From Acidimicrobiales bacterium (GTDB taxonomy: Bacteria > Actinomycetota > Acidimicrobiia > Acidimicrobiales > SZUA-35), in assembly GCA_028285495.1 (NCBI GenBank), contig JANQPB010000015.1, positions 62,001-126,000 on the forward strand: a DNA stretch of 64,000 nucleotides. Reading direction: 5' to 3'. The position numbers and the translations under genes were made by a program. This document shows positions 37,107 through 45,926 of the stretch, piece after piece (position 1 is the first letter of the stretch; every line of letters begins with the position of its first letter). Below the pieces are notes generated by a model that made no database searches, had not been told where the DNA came from, and worked only from the letters and a program-made list of their open reading frames with translations.

Positions 37107-39203
37107 ATGCGGATCGGGATCGACGCCGGCGGCACGTTCACCGATGCGGTGCTCTACGAGCCCCGCCGCGGCGTCGTGGCCACAGCGAAGGCCCGCACCC
37201 GGTCCGACCCCGCCACCGGGGTCGGTGAGGCGATCGACCAGCTGCTGGCCGGGTTGCCCCCCGGCGACCGGACCGAGCCAGACCCGATCTCGCTCGTCTC
37301 GCTGTCGACCACGCTGGCCACCAACGCCCTGGTCGAGGGCATCGACCGACCGGTTGCGCTCGTGTTCATCGGCTTCACCGAGGCCGAGCTCGATCGCAGC
37401 GGGCTCCGTCGAGCGCTGGCCGGCGGACCGGTCATCCTGGCCGACGGCGGCCACGACCCGAACGGGGTCGAGCGGCAGCCGCTCGACGTGGCCTCGGTCC
37501 TGGAGGCGGCGGCGGACCTCGACGTCGGCGCCTTCGCCGTCACCGCCCAGTTCAGCGTCCGCAACCCGGCCCACGAGATCGCAGTCCGCGACGCCCTGGC
37601 CCCGCTCGGCAAGCCGATCGCCTGCGGGCACGAGCTGACGTCCGGCCTCGACGGTCCCCGCCGGGCCCTCACGTGTGTGCTGAACGCCGGCCTGACCGGC
37701 CTGGTGGCCAACCTGTGCCGGGCCACCAGGCAGGTACTCGACGAGCGGTCGGTCGAGGCGCCGCTGATGATCGTGAAGGGCGACGGATCGTTGGTCGACG
37801 CCTCGGTGGCCATCGAGCGGCCGATCGAGACGATCCTGTCCGGCCCGGCCTCCAGCCTGATCGGGGCCGCCCACCTGCTCGGTGCCGGCAAGCCGTTCGG
37901 GCCGCCCGACCTGGTGGTGGCCGACATCGGCGGCACCACCACCGACGTCGGGCTGATCCGCAACGGCCGCCCGGTGGTCAGCGACGAGGGGGCGACCGTC
38001 GGCGGGCACCGCACGATGGTCGAGGCGGTCGACGTGTTCACCACCGGCCTCGGGGGCGACTCGGAGGTCACGATCGACACCCGCTCGTCGACGGCGCGGC
38101 TGATCATCGGACCTCGCCGGCTCACGCCGCTGGCGGTGCTGGCCGGCGACGAGCCCGACCTGGTGCTCGACACGCTGCGGTCCCGCACCGGCCCCTACCG
38201 CCCGAGCGACACCACGTTCGCCCGGGCGGTCCCGATCACCGACGGCACCGCCACCGGCCCCATCGGCGTGCGGGAGCAGCGGATCCTCGACCGTCTCGGC
38301 CGCTGGGCCGCGCTGGATCGGGTGGCCACCACCAACCTGGAGGCCTCGACGCTGCGCGGCCTCGTCGGGCGTGGCCTGGTGGCGCTCGCCGGTTTCACGC
38401 CGACCGACGCCGCCCACGTGCTCGGCCATCAGAGCGACGGGGTGGGCGAGGCGTCCGAGCTGGCGGCCGAGCTGATCGCCACCAGCGCCGACCACCGCGG
38501 TCACGAGCTGCGGGCCGACGGGCGGGCGCTGTCCCAGTGGGTGCTCGACGCGGTGATACGGCGCTCGGCCGAGGTCGTGCTCGACGCCACGCTGACCCGC
38601 GACGGGCTGCCGGCCGGCACCGTCGACTCACCCCTCGTCCGCCAGGCCCTCGACCACCGGGCCGCCGCCCAGCTCCGCTCGGCCATGACCGGCGGCGACG
38701 ACGGCGAGCCGGACGACGGCTCCAACTCGGGTGCGCCGGCCACGCCGGCGACCGTCGTGTCGCTCGGGCCGAGCGCCCCGCTGGTCGGGCTCGGGGCCGG
38801 CGCCGCCACCTACCACCCGGGCGCAGCCGACCTGCTGGGGGCCAAGCACCTGATCCCCGACAACGGCGCCGTGGCCAGCGCCGTCGGGGCCGCGGTGTGC
38901 GAGATCCGGGTCACCGAGCGGGCGACGATCACCCAGCCGACCAGGGGCCAGTACCGCGTCCACCTGCCGGGGGCCGGCGACGATCTCGGCGACGTCGAGC
39001 CGGCCGTCGAGCGGGCGTCCGAGCTGCTGTCCGAGCGGGTCAGGACCCGGGCCGACCGGTCCGGGGCGGCGGCGGTGACCATCGACGTCGACGTCGAGCG
39101 CCGGACGGCCGAGGTCGGGGGCAGGATCCTGCTGATCGAGGCCACGGTCACCGTCACCGGGGTCGGCCCGCCGCGAGAGGCCGGCGTCGAGCTGTCTCGC
39201 TAG
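37107..39203 (+). CDS. Hydantoinase/oxoprolinase A-type protein
   Basis: 698 residues. The N-terminal RIGIDAGGTFTDAVLY and central VVADIGGTTTDVGLIRNG are the two nucleotide-binding signatures of the HyuA / 5-oxoprolinase group (actin-like ATPase fold). Family members open cyclic amides or carboxylate ketones using ATP. No HyuB partner is adjacent, so the activity is uncertain. The C-terminal 150 residues after a Asp/Ser/Gly/Pro-rich linker (about 530-550) are less conserved. GTG 37101 is an alternative start. Confidence 0.88.
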   Translation: MRIGIDAGGTFTDAVLYEPRRGVVATAKARTRSDPATGVGEAIDQLLAGLPPGDRTEPDPISLVSLSTTLATNALVEGIDRPVALVFIGFTEAELDRSGLRRALAGGPVILADGGHDPNGVERQPLDVASVLEAAADLDVGAFAVTAQFSVRNPAHEIAVRDALAPLGKPIACGHELTSGLDGPRRALTCVLNAGLTGLVANLCRATRQVLDERSVEAPLMIVKGDGSLVDASVAIERPIETILSGPASSLIGAAHLLGAGKPFGPPDLVVADIGGTTTDVGLIRNGRPVVSDEGATVGGHRTMVEAVDVFTTGLGGDSEVTIDTRSSTARLIIGPRRLTPLAVLAGDEPDLVLDTLRSRTGPYRPSDTTFARAVPITDGTATGPIGVREQRILDRLGRWAALDRVATTNLEASTLRGLVGRGLVALAGFTPTDAAHVLGHQSDGVGEASELAAELIATSADHRGHELRADGRALSQWVLDAVIRRSAEVVLDATLTRDGLPAGTVDSPLVRQALDHRAAAQLRSAMTGGDDGEPDDGSNSGAPATPATVVSLGPSAPLVGLGAGAATYHPGAADLLGAKHLIPDNGAVASAVGAAVCEIRVTERATITQPTRGQYRVHLPGAGDDLGDVEPAVERASELLSERVRTRADRSGAAAVTIDVDVERRTAEVGGRILLIEATVTVTGVGPPREAGVELSR

Positions 39204-39246
39204 CACCTCGGTCCTCCAGGCGCCCCGCACTCGGGCCCGGGCGCGG

Positions 39247-39274
39247 CACCGGCCGCCCCGGAGGGCGGCCGGTG
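39247..39274. terminator. Strong bidirectional terminator hairpin
   Basis: CACCGGCCGCCC (39247-39258), loop CGGA and GGGCGGCCGGTG (39263-39274): a perfect 12-bp stem with tetraloop midway between convergent gene ends. No T-run. Confidence 0.7.
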
Positions 39275-39325
39275 GGCGAGCGGAGGGAGGGTGGCTCGCC
39301 AGAGGGGGTACCGGTCTCGGGCTGA

Positions 39326-40177
39326 TCAGCTGTCGGCGCCCTCCAGCTCGTCGGCCTCGTCGGCCTCGAACTCGTCGTCGTGGTCGTCGTCATGGTGGTC
39401 GTCGTCCCACTCGCCCTCGAACAGCTCCTCGGGGAGGTGCTGCTCGCAGGTCTCGTAGGCGGCGTCCAGCTCACCCCAGTCGAAGGACTCGGCGGTCACG
39501 TCACCATCGGTGGCGACGGTGATCTCGCCGCCCTGCTGGGTCACGGTGACCGAGCCGTCCCCGTCGCCGAAGCCGACGATGGTGGAGCTGTCGCCGTCCT
39601 CCAGGAAGACGACGGCGCCGGCGGCCAGCTCCGCCTCGTCGAGGTCGTCGAGGTCACCCTCGAACTCCTCGACGGCGACGCCGTTGTCGGCCAGGCACTG
39701 GTCGTAGGCCTCGAACGCCTCGTTCTCGAGCTCGAACTGCTCGAGCACCTCGGCCGGCAGGAGCTCGTCGCACTCGCTCAGGGCGGCCTCGATGGCCTCC
39801 CACTCCGCATCGGTCGGTTCGAGCTCGATGACGTCGTCGTCGATGTCGTCGAGCTCACCCTCGTAGGGGGCGATGACCTCGTCGACGCAGGCCCAGTGGG
39901 CCTCGAAGTCGGCATCGTCGAGGCCGGCCCCGTCGATGACGGCGTCGATCCCGACGGCCTTGGCGGCCGGGGCGGGGGCGACCTGGTCGACGGCCGAGCC
40001 GGCGTCGACGGTCGGCTGGGCCCCGACGCCGGCGGTGACCAGCACCAGGGCGCCGACGGCCGCCCCGACCCCGAGCACGGCTCCGGCCAGTCCGGCCCGG
40101 GCGGTACGACCACCGGACGACCGGCCCCGGTCTCCGCCTGGCCGCTCCGGGTCGATCGTCGGTCCTGCGCTGTCCAT
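39326..40177 (-). CDS. Acidic exported or anchored protein with Asp/His-rich tail
   Basis: No family recognised. 283 residues: Arg-rich N-terminus, one hydrophobic segment (about 27-50, signal or anchor), then a strongly acidic domain with four cysteines (HWACVDEV, LSECDELL, YDQCLADNG, YETCEQHL) and a C-terminal DDDHHDDDHDDE cluster able to bind metal. AGGAG lies 7 bases before ATG 40177. It is divergent from a two-component system across a spacer with a likely operator, so it is a probable target or accessory sensor of that system. Its CLADNG element recalls the Cys-x-x-x-x-Gly units of the lipoprotein at 8897-10030. Confidence 0.75.
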   Translation of the reverse strand: MDSAGPTIDPERPGGDRGRSSGGRTARAGLAGAVLGVGAAVGALVLVTAGVGAQPTVDAGSAVDQVAPAPAAKAVGIDAVIDGAGLDDADFEAHWACVDEVIAPYEGELDDIDDDVIELEPTDAEWEAIEAALSECDELLPAEVLEQFELENEAFEAYDQCLADNGVAVEEFEGDLDDLDEAELAAGAVVFLEDGDSSTIVGFGDGDGSVTVTQQGGEITVATDGDVTAESFDWGELDAAYETCEQHLPEELFEGEWDDDHHDDDHDDEFEADEADELEGADS

Positions 40178-40255
40178 CTGATGCTCCTGTCGGTTGGTGA
40201 TCCGGCCATCCGGATCGCTGATGGACTGCACGATGAGGGCTCGACCTGAAGGAGC

Positions 40256-40282
40256 CCTGAGATCGCCTGAGAACCCTCTCAG
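40256..40282. promoter_or_regulatory. CTGAGA direct repeat, likely OmpR-type operator
   Basis: CCTGAGA at 40256-40262 and 40266-40272 (exactly 10 apart), then inverted TCTCAG at 40277-40282. It lies between the acidic-protein gene and the response-regulator gene, suggesting autoregulation. The same unit occurs at 8784-8802. Confidence 0.5.
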
Positions 40283-40315
40283 CTTCGGGGGCGGCCGCTT
40301 TGGCACACTGGAGCC

Positions 40316-40990
40316 ATGCGCGTGCTGCTCGTCGAGGACGAGATGACCCTGGCCGACTCGGTCAGCCGCGGCCTCGAGGCCGAGGGGATGACCGTCGACC
40401 ACGTGGCCGACGGACTCGACGGGCTGTGGCGGGCCCGGGAGGCGGTCTACGACGCGATCGTGCTCGACATCATGCTGCCGGGCATGAACGGCTACGAGGT
40501 GTGCCGGACCCTGCGCCGGGAGGAGGTGTGGACGCCGATCCTGATGCTGACGGCCAAGGACGGCGAGTACGACGAGGCCGACGCCTTCGACCTCGGCGCC
40601 GACGACTACCTGCGCAAGCCCTTCTCCCACGTCGTGCTGGTGGCCCGGCTGCGCTCGCTGGCCAGGCGGTCCCGCCCGACACCGACCGCCAACCTGACCG
40701 TCGACGACCTCGTGGTCGACCCGGCCGGGATGACGTGCACCCGCCGTGGCACCAGGATCGACCTGACACCCCGCGAGTTCTCGGTGCTGACCGCACTGCT
40801 GCGCCGGGCCCCCGACGTGGTGGCCAAGCAGGACCTGCTCGACGCCGTCTGGGGCATCGACTTCGAGGGCGACCCCAACATCGTCGAGGTCTACGTCGGT
40901 TACCTGCGGCGCAAGATCGACCGCCCCTTCGGCACCGAGACCGTCCGCACGGTCCGGGGCGTCGGCTACCAGATCGCCGGGCGGTCGTGA
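40316..40990 (+). CDS. OmpR-family response regulator
   Basis: 224 residues. Receiver domain (1-118) with acidic pair in LLVEDE, phosphoacceptor D51 (IVLDIMLPG), Thr in LMLTAKD and Lys in LRKPF; then a winged-helix DNA-binding domain ending IVEVYVGYLRRKIDRPFG and TVRGVGYQIAG. GGAG precedes ATG 40316. Its stop overlaps the kinase GTG (GTGA). It likely binds the CTGAGA repeats immediately upstream, and perhaps those at 8784. Confidence 0.96.
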   Translation: MRVLLVEDEMTLADSVSRGLEAEGMTVDHVADGLDGLWRAREAVYDAIVLDIMLPGMNGYEVCRTLRREEVWTPILMLTAKDGEYDEADAFDLGADDYLRKPFSHVVLVARLRSLARRSRPTPTANLTVDDLVVDPAGMTCTRRGTRIDLTPREFSVLTALLRRAPDVVAKQDLLDAVWGIDFEGDPNIVEVYVGYLRRKIDRPFGTETVRTVRGVGYQIAGRS

Positions 40991-42546
40991 ACCGCCTGTC
41001 GATCCGGGCTCGGCTCACCCTGGCGATCGCCCTCCTGACCGCCGTCGTCGGCGGGCTGGCCGTGTTCACCGGGCTCCGGGCGTTCGAGAACCAGATCCGC
41101 GATCGGGCGGTCGATCAGCGCCTCGACGAGCTGGCCGGCCTGACCGGGTCGGATCTGCTCGTCACCGGGGCCGACGACCTCGGCGAGGCCGTCGATCTCG
41201 ACGACCTCGACCTGGACGAGCTCGACCTGGACGAGCTCGACGAGCTGGACGCCCAGCTGATCGAGGAGGGCTTCGTGTTCGAGGAGCTCAGCGTCGACAG
41301 CCTGATCGAGGGCCTGCGGTTCACGCTGTTCGACCTTCGCCAGCTCGGCCTGATCGACCTGGTGTTCGAGGAGTTCGGCGACGGCGACACGCTGGGCGTA
41401 CTGCTCTACGACGGCACGGTGGTCGCCGTCGACTACGGCCTCGCCACGATCGAGCCGACCGACCCGGGCGAGCTCGACCAGGTGCTGGTGCCCCAGGCCG
41501 ACCTCGACGAGCTGCTGGCGGTGTCGTTCGTGCAGTTCGATGCGGGGGCCGACTCGGAGCGCTCGGTCGACGGCGTCGTGGTCGGGGTCGACGATCTCGA
41601 GCTCGGCCTCCTGGTCGACACCACCGATGAGCTCCTGGCCCTCGACGGCATCCGGAACTCCCTGTGGGCCGCTGCGGCCGCGCTCGTCGTCGTGGCCGCC
41701 GGAGCCACCTGGTTCCTGACCGGCCGGGCCCTGCGACCGGTCGGGGCCATCACCGATCGGGTCGATGACATCACGTCCGGCTCGCTCGACGGACGGGTTC
41801 CGGAGACCGGGACCGACGACGAGATCGGCGTCCTGGCCCGCACGATGAACCAGATGCTCGGTCGGTTGGAGCGCTCGGACCTCCAACGACGGCAGTTCGT
41901 GAGCGATGCCTCCCACGAGCTGCGGACCCCGGTCGCGGTGCTGCGCAGCGAGGCCGAGGTGGCCAGGCGGGCGCCGGCCACCACGACCGTGCCCGACCTG
42001 GCCCGGGTCGTGCTGAGCGAGGCCGAACGACTCGAGGGCCTGGTCGAGGACCTGCTGTCCCTGGCCCGGGCCGACGAGCGCAAGCTGGCCGGCGCCCGCA
42101 CCGCGGCCCCCGTCGAGCTCGACGTCGACGACGTCGTGCTGGCCGAGGCCGGCCGGACCAGGCGGCTCCCCGTCGACTGCCACGAGGTGTCGGCCGGGCG
42201 GGTGCTCGGCCGGGCCGACGATCTGGCCAGGGCCGTCGGCCACCTGCTCGACAACGCCGCCCGCCACGGCGAGATGGCGGTGGCGGTCGGCGTCAGGACC
42301 GAGGGCGAGCGGGTCCGGATCTGGGTCGACGACGACGGCGCCGGGCTGGCCGAGGGCGACCGCGATCGGGTGTTCGATCGGTTCACCCGGCTCGACGAGG
42401 CCAGGACCCGTGACCGGGGCGGCTCCGGCCTCGGCCTGGCCGTCGTGGCCGAGACGGTGGCCGCGATGGGCGGCACGGCGTCGGTCGACGCCAGCCCCCT
42501 CGGTGGGGCCCGTTTCGAGCTGGTGCTCCCGGCCGCCGCCGGCTGA
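40987..42546 (+). CDS. Sensor histidine kinase with Asp/Leu-rich sensor domain
   Basis: 519 residues: membrane helix (about 10-32), an extracytoplasmic sensor (about 33-220) with a repetitive Asp-Leu-Asp-Glu-Leu stretch (about 72-92), second helix (about 222-248), HAMP, HisKA with H310 in SDASHELRTP, and HATPase (LLDNAARHG, GSGLGLAVV). The sensor's acidity, like that of the divergently encoded exported protein, suggests sensing of cations or cationic peptides; this is inference by analogy with PhoQ. GTG start overlaps the regulator gene. Confidence 0.95.
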   Translation: MNRLSIRARLTLAIALLTAVVGGLAVFTGLRAFENQIRDRAVDQRLDELAGLTGSDLLVTGADDLGEAVDLDDLDLDELDLDELDELDAQLIEEGFVFEELSVDSLIEGLRFTLFDLRQLGLIDLVFEEFGDGDTLGVLLYDGTVVAVDYGLATIEPTDPGELDQVLVPQADLDELLAVSFVQFDAGADSERSVDGVVVGVDDLELGLLVDTTDELLALDGIRNSLWAAAAALVVVAAGATWFLTGRALRPVGAITDRVDDITSGSLDGRVPETGTDDEIGVLARTMNQMLGRLERSDLQRRQFVSDASHELRTPVAVLRSEAEVARRAPATTTVPDLARVVLSEAERLEGLVEDLLSLARADERKLAGARTAAPVELDVDDVVLAEAGRTRRLPVDCHEVSAGRVLGRADDLARAVGHLLDNAARHGEMAVAVGVRTEGERVRIWVDDDGAGLAEGDRDRVFDRFTRLDEARTRDRGGSGLGLAVVAETVAAMGGTASVDASPLGGARFELVLPAAAG

Positions 42547-42569
42547 GCGCCGGGCCCGGGGCCGGCCCG

Positions 42570-44672
42570 CTACGACGAGCCGGTCAGCACCTCGGGCAGC
42601 GGCCCGGCGCTGAGCAGGGCCAGGCGCTTGGTCGCCCTGGTCATCGCCACGTACAGCGAGCGGAAGCCCTGCGGCTCCTCGTCGAGGATGTCGCCAGGCT
42701 CGACGACGACGGCCACGTCGACCTCCAAGCCCTTCACCAGGTTGACCGGCACCACCGTGATCGGGTGGTCGAGACCGTCACGGGGGGCCGAGCCGACGGT
42801 CACGCCGTTGGCCTCGAACGCCTCGACGACGTCCCGGTAGCGGGAGCGGGGGGTGACGACGGCGACATTGCCGACCCCGGGCTGCTCGGACTCCTTGACC
42901 GCCTGATCGACCACCCGGAAGTGGAGCTTGGCCGGCTCGTCGACCGGCACGTGCTCGGGCGGGTCGCCCTCGGAGCGCACGGCGACCGGGGGCCGCAGGT
43001 CCGGGGCGGCGAGGGCCAGCACCTTGGCCGCCTCGTCCATCACCGGTGCCGGGATCCGGTAGCCGACGGTCAGCTCGGCCCGGCGGGGCTCTCGCCGGTC
43101 GGGCAGGTGGTCGAGGATCTCGCCCCAGTGGCCATGAGCCCAGGCCCCGGTCGACTGGGCGATGTCGCCGACGATCGTCATCGAGCCGTTGAGCGAGCGG
43201 CGGGTCAGCATCCGCAGCTGCAACGGCGACAGGTCCTGGGCCTCGTCGACGACGATGTGGCCGTACGTCCTCGCGTCGTCGGTGGCCCCGCCCCGACGGT
43301 TGCGTGGCTTCGGACCGAGGCGCTCCATGGCCTCGTCGAGCACCGGCACGTCGTCGACGGTCCACACCACCGCCGAGGCGTCCTTGCCCTCCTGCCATGG
43401 CCGGTACAGCGCCGCCAGCTCGTCGTCGCCGAGTTTCGGACCGGCGGCCCGCAGCAGGGCCCGTGAGCCGTAGAGGTCGTGCAGCAGCTGGGCCGGGGTC
43501 AGCACCGGCCACATCCACATCAGGGCCTCCCGCACCTCCGGGTGGTCGGCCAGCTGCTCCCGGGCGACCTCGGCGTCGACCCCGTCGGGATGATGGGCGG
43601 CGAGGGCCTCGAACAGGGACTGGACGACGAACTTCCTCGCCGCGTTGTGGGTGCGGTAGCGGCGGCGGGCCTCGTCGACGATGCGGACGGTCTCGGCCAT
43701 CGGCACCCGGATCCGGCGCACCCCCATACCGACGACCAGGTCGGACCGCAGCGGGCGCTGACGGGTGCGCACGGCCCGCCGGACCAGGTTGACCATGCTC
43801 AGGTCGCCCTTGAGCCGGGCCGCCAGGTCCTCGTCTCGTCCGGTGACCCGCACGTCGGACACCAGGTCGGCGAGGACCGCGAGCTCGACCCCGGCCTCGC
43901 CGAGCGAGGGCAGGACCTGCTCGATGTAGCCGAGGAACAGCCGGTTCGGCCCGACCACCAGCACACCCTGGCCCTCGAGGGGGAACCGGTGGGCGTAGAG
44001 GAGGTAGGCGGCCCGGTGAAGGGCGACCACCGTCTTGCCGGTGCCGGGTCCGCCCTGCACGACGAGCACGCCGGGAAGGGCCGAGCGGATGATCTCGTCC
44101 TGCTCGGCCTGGATGGTGCCGATGATGTCGCCGAGACGACCGGTGCGATTCTCCTCGAGGGCGTTGATCAGTGCCCCGGTGCCCCGGAGCTCGCGACCGT
44201 TGACCACCACCCGACCGGCCCCGGCGGCGTCGCCGAAGAACTCGTCCTCGAGGTCGAGGACCCGCCGGCCGCGGCTGGTGAAGTGGCGGCGGCGGACCAG
44301 TCCCTGGGGATCGCGGCCCGTCGCCCGGTAGAACGACTCGGCGACCGGGGCCCGCCAGTCGACGATCAGGGGCTCCTGGGTGTCGCCGGCGACGGCGATC
44401 CGGCCGATGTGGTAGCTGCCGCCCCCGTCCTCCTCGGACTGGTCGATCCGTCCGAAGCACAGCGAGCGCTCGCCCAGATCGAGCTGGCGCAGCCGATTGG
44501 CGATGTTCTCGTAGAAGATCTCCCGCTCCCAGCGAGCCTGGTTGGTGCCGCCCCGACCGACCTCGACCATGTCCTTCAGCCGAATCGCCTCGTCGCGGGC
44601 CTCGTCGAGGCGCTGATAGGCCAGGTCGACGTGGGCCTGCTCCGCTTCCAGTTCCGGGTGTGTCTCGGCCAC
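42570..44672 (-). CDS. HelD-like RNA polymerase-associated helicase
   Basis: 700 residues, superfamily 1. The N-terminal coiled coil (QAHVDLAYQRLDEARDEAI) and the FYENIANRLRQL / YHIGRIAV / LIVDWRAP segments mark HelD rather than UvrD. Walker A is GGPGTGKTV, Walker B VVDEAQDLSP, and the C-terminus has LVKGLEVDVAVVVEP and LYVAMTRATK. HelD frees stalled RNA polymerase from nucleic acid, and some actinobacterial forms confer rifampicin tolerance. GTG 44672 has GGGAG just upstream. Confidence 0.92.
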   Translation of the reverse strand: MAETHPELEAEQAHVDLAYQRLDEARDEAIRLKDMVEVGRGGTNQARWEREIFYENIANRLRQLDLGERSLCFGRIDQSEEDGGGSYHIGRIAVAGDTQEPLIVDWRAPVAESFYRATGRDPQGLVRRRHFTSRGRRVLDLEDEFFGDAAGAGRVVVNGRELRGTGALINALEENRTGRLGDIIGTIQAEQDEIIRSALPGVLVVQGGPGTGKTVVALHRAAYLLYAHRFPLEGQGVLVVGPNRLFLGYIEQVLPSLGEAGVELAVLADLVSDVRVTGRDEDLAARLKGDLSMVNLVRRAVRTRQRPLRSDLVVGMGVRRIRVPMAETVRIVDEARRRYRTHNAARKFVVQSLFEALAAHHPDGVDAEVAREQLADHPEVREALMWMWPVLTPAQLLHDLYGSRALLRAAGPKLGDDELAALYRPWQEGKDASAVVWTVDDVPVLDEAMERLGPKPRNRRGGATDDARTYGHIVVDEAQDLSPLQLRMLTRRSLNGSMTIVGDIAQSTGAWAHGHWGEILDHLPDRREPRRAELTVGYRIPAPVMDEAAKVLALAAPDLRPPVAVRSEGDPPEHVPVDEPAKLHFRVVDQAVKESEQPGVGNVAVVTPRSRYRDVVEAFEANGVTVGSAPRDGLDHPITVVPVNLVKGLEVDVAVVVEPGDILDEEPQGFRSLYVAMTRATKRLALLSAGPLPEVLTGSS

Positions 44673-44709
44673 CGCGCTCCCGCTCGATCCACAAAAGAAG
44701 GGGACATCA

Positions 44710-44715
44710 AGCCTA
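44710..44715 (-). promoter_or_regulatory. -10 (TAGGCT) of the HelD gene
   Basis: TAGGCT on the minus strand would start transcription about 30 bases before GTG 44672. It lies in a locally AT-richer patch. Confidence 0.4.
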
Positions 44716-44842
44716 ACGGTTCGTCAGGTTCTTCTGGCGGGTCGGGCGGCCCCGATCCGCCCGATGTGACGAATCTCCCGGCGACCCGGGCGCGGGCCGG
44801 GCTCGGCGGGCGGCTGATACACGTGGTGGGCGGGCGGCCCGG

Positions 44843-44848
44843 TAGCGT
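44843..44848 (+). promoter_or_regulatory. Leaderless -10 (TAGCGT) of hemE-hemY-lnt
   Basis: Ends 7 bases before GTG 44856 and supports that start over earlier in-frame codons. Confidence 0.5.
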
Positions 44849-44855
44849 CGGTGGG

Positions 44856-45926
44856 GTGACCTCAGTCCCTGCGTCCGAGCCGCTGCCGCCCCTGCTGCGG
44901 GCTGCGGCCAGCCAACCAGGCGATCGGGTCCCGGTTTGGTTCATGCGCCAGGCCGGGCGATCGTTGCCCGAGTACTTCCCGGTGCGGGGCGAGGGCACCA
45001 TCCTCGACGCCATCCGTGACGCCGACCGGGCCACCGAGATCACCCTCCAGCCGGTCAGGCGCTACGGCGTCGACGCCGCCATCCTCTTCTCCGACATCGT
45101 GACCCCGGTCTGGGCCGCCGGGTTCGGGATCGACATCACGCCCGGGGTCGGGCCGACGTGTGACCGTCCGTTCGCCTCGGCCGCCGATCTCGACCGGCTC
45201 CGCCCGCTCGACCCGGACGCCGACCTGGCCTTCCAGACCGAGACCGTGCGGAACCTGGTGGCGGAGCTGCCGCCGCAGGTGCCGCTGATCGGGTTCGCCG
45301 GGGCGCCGTTCACCCTCGCCGCCTACCTGGTCGAGGGTCGGCCGTCGAAGAACCACGATCGGGTGAAGACGCTGATGGCATCGGAGCCCGAGCTGTGGCA
45401 CCGGCTCTGCGACCGGTTGGCCGACCTGGCGATCGCGACGCTGCTGGCCCAGGTCGACGCCGGGGCCAGGGCCGTCCAGCTGTTCGACTCGTGGGCCGGC
45501 ACGCTGCACCCCGAGCACTACCGCCGCTGGGTCGCCCCCCACTCGGTCAAGATCATGGATGCCCTGGGTGACACCGGCGTCCCCCGGTTCCACTTCGGGG
45601 TCAACACCGGTGAGCTGCTCGACCAGATGGCCGACGTCGGCGCCGACGTGGTCGGCGTCGATTGGCGGACCCCGATCTCGGTGGCCCGGCAGCGGACCGG
45701 CGGCCGGGTGGCGTTGCAGGGCAACCTCGACCCGGCGCTGTGCCAGGGCTCGTTCGAGGTCGTCGAGGCGGAGGTCCGCCGGATCCTGGCCGACAACGAC
45801 GGGCATCCCGGCCACGTGTTCAACCTCGGCCACGGCGTGCTGCCGACCACCGACCCGGAGATCCTCGGCCGGGTCGTCGAGCTGGTCCACGCCGAGGGCT
45901 CCGCCAGGGGGGCGGCGGACCGATGA
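44856..45926 (+). CDS. hemE: Uroporphyrinogen decarboxylase
   Basis: Converts uroporphyrinogen III to coproporphyrinogen III in the cytoplasm. 356 residues. The signatures PVWFMRQAGRSLPEY (signature 1) and GFAGAPFTLAAYLVEG (signature 2) are perfect, with the catalytic Asp in ILFSDIVTP. The stop overlaps the hemY ATG, and hemY overlaps lnt, giving a three-gene operon. Product and next enzyme act in succession in haem synthesis. Confidence 0.97.
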   Translation: MTSVPASEPLPPLLRAAASQPGDRVPVWFMRQAGRSLPEYFPVRGEGTILDAIRDADRATEITLQPVRRYGVDAAILFSDIVTPVWAAGFGIDITPGVGPTCDRPFASAADLDRLRPLDPDADLAFQTETVRNLVAELPPQVPLIGFAGAPFTLAAYLVEGRPSKNHDRVKTLMASEPELWHRLCDRLADLAIATLLAQVDAGARAVQLFDSWAGTLHPEHYRRWVAPHSVKIMDALGDTGVPRFHFGVNTGELLDQMADVGADVVGVDWRTPISVARQRTGGRVALQGNLDPALCQGSFEVVEAEVRRILADNDGHPGHVFNLGHGVLPTTDPEILGRVVELVHAEGSARGAADR

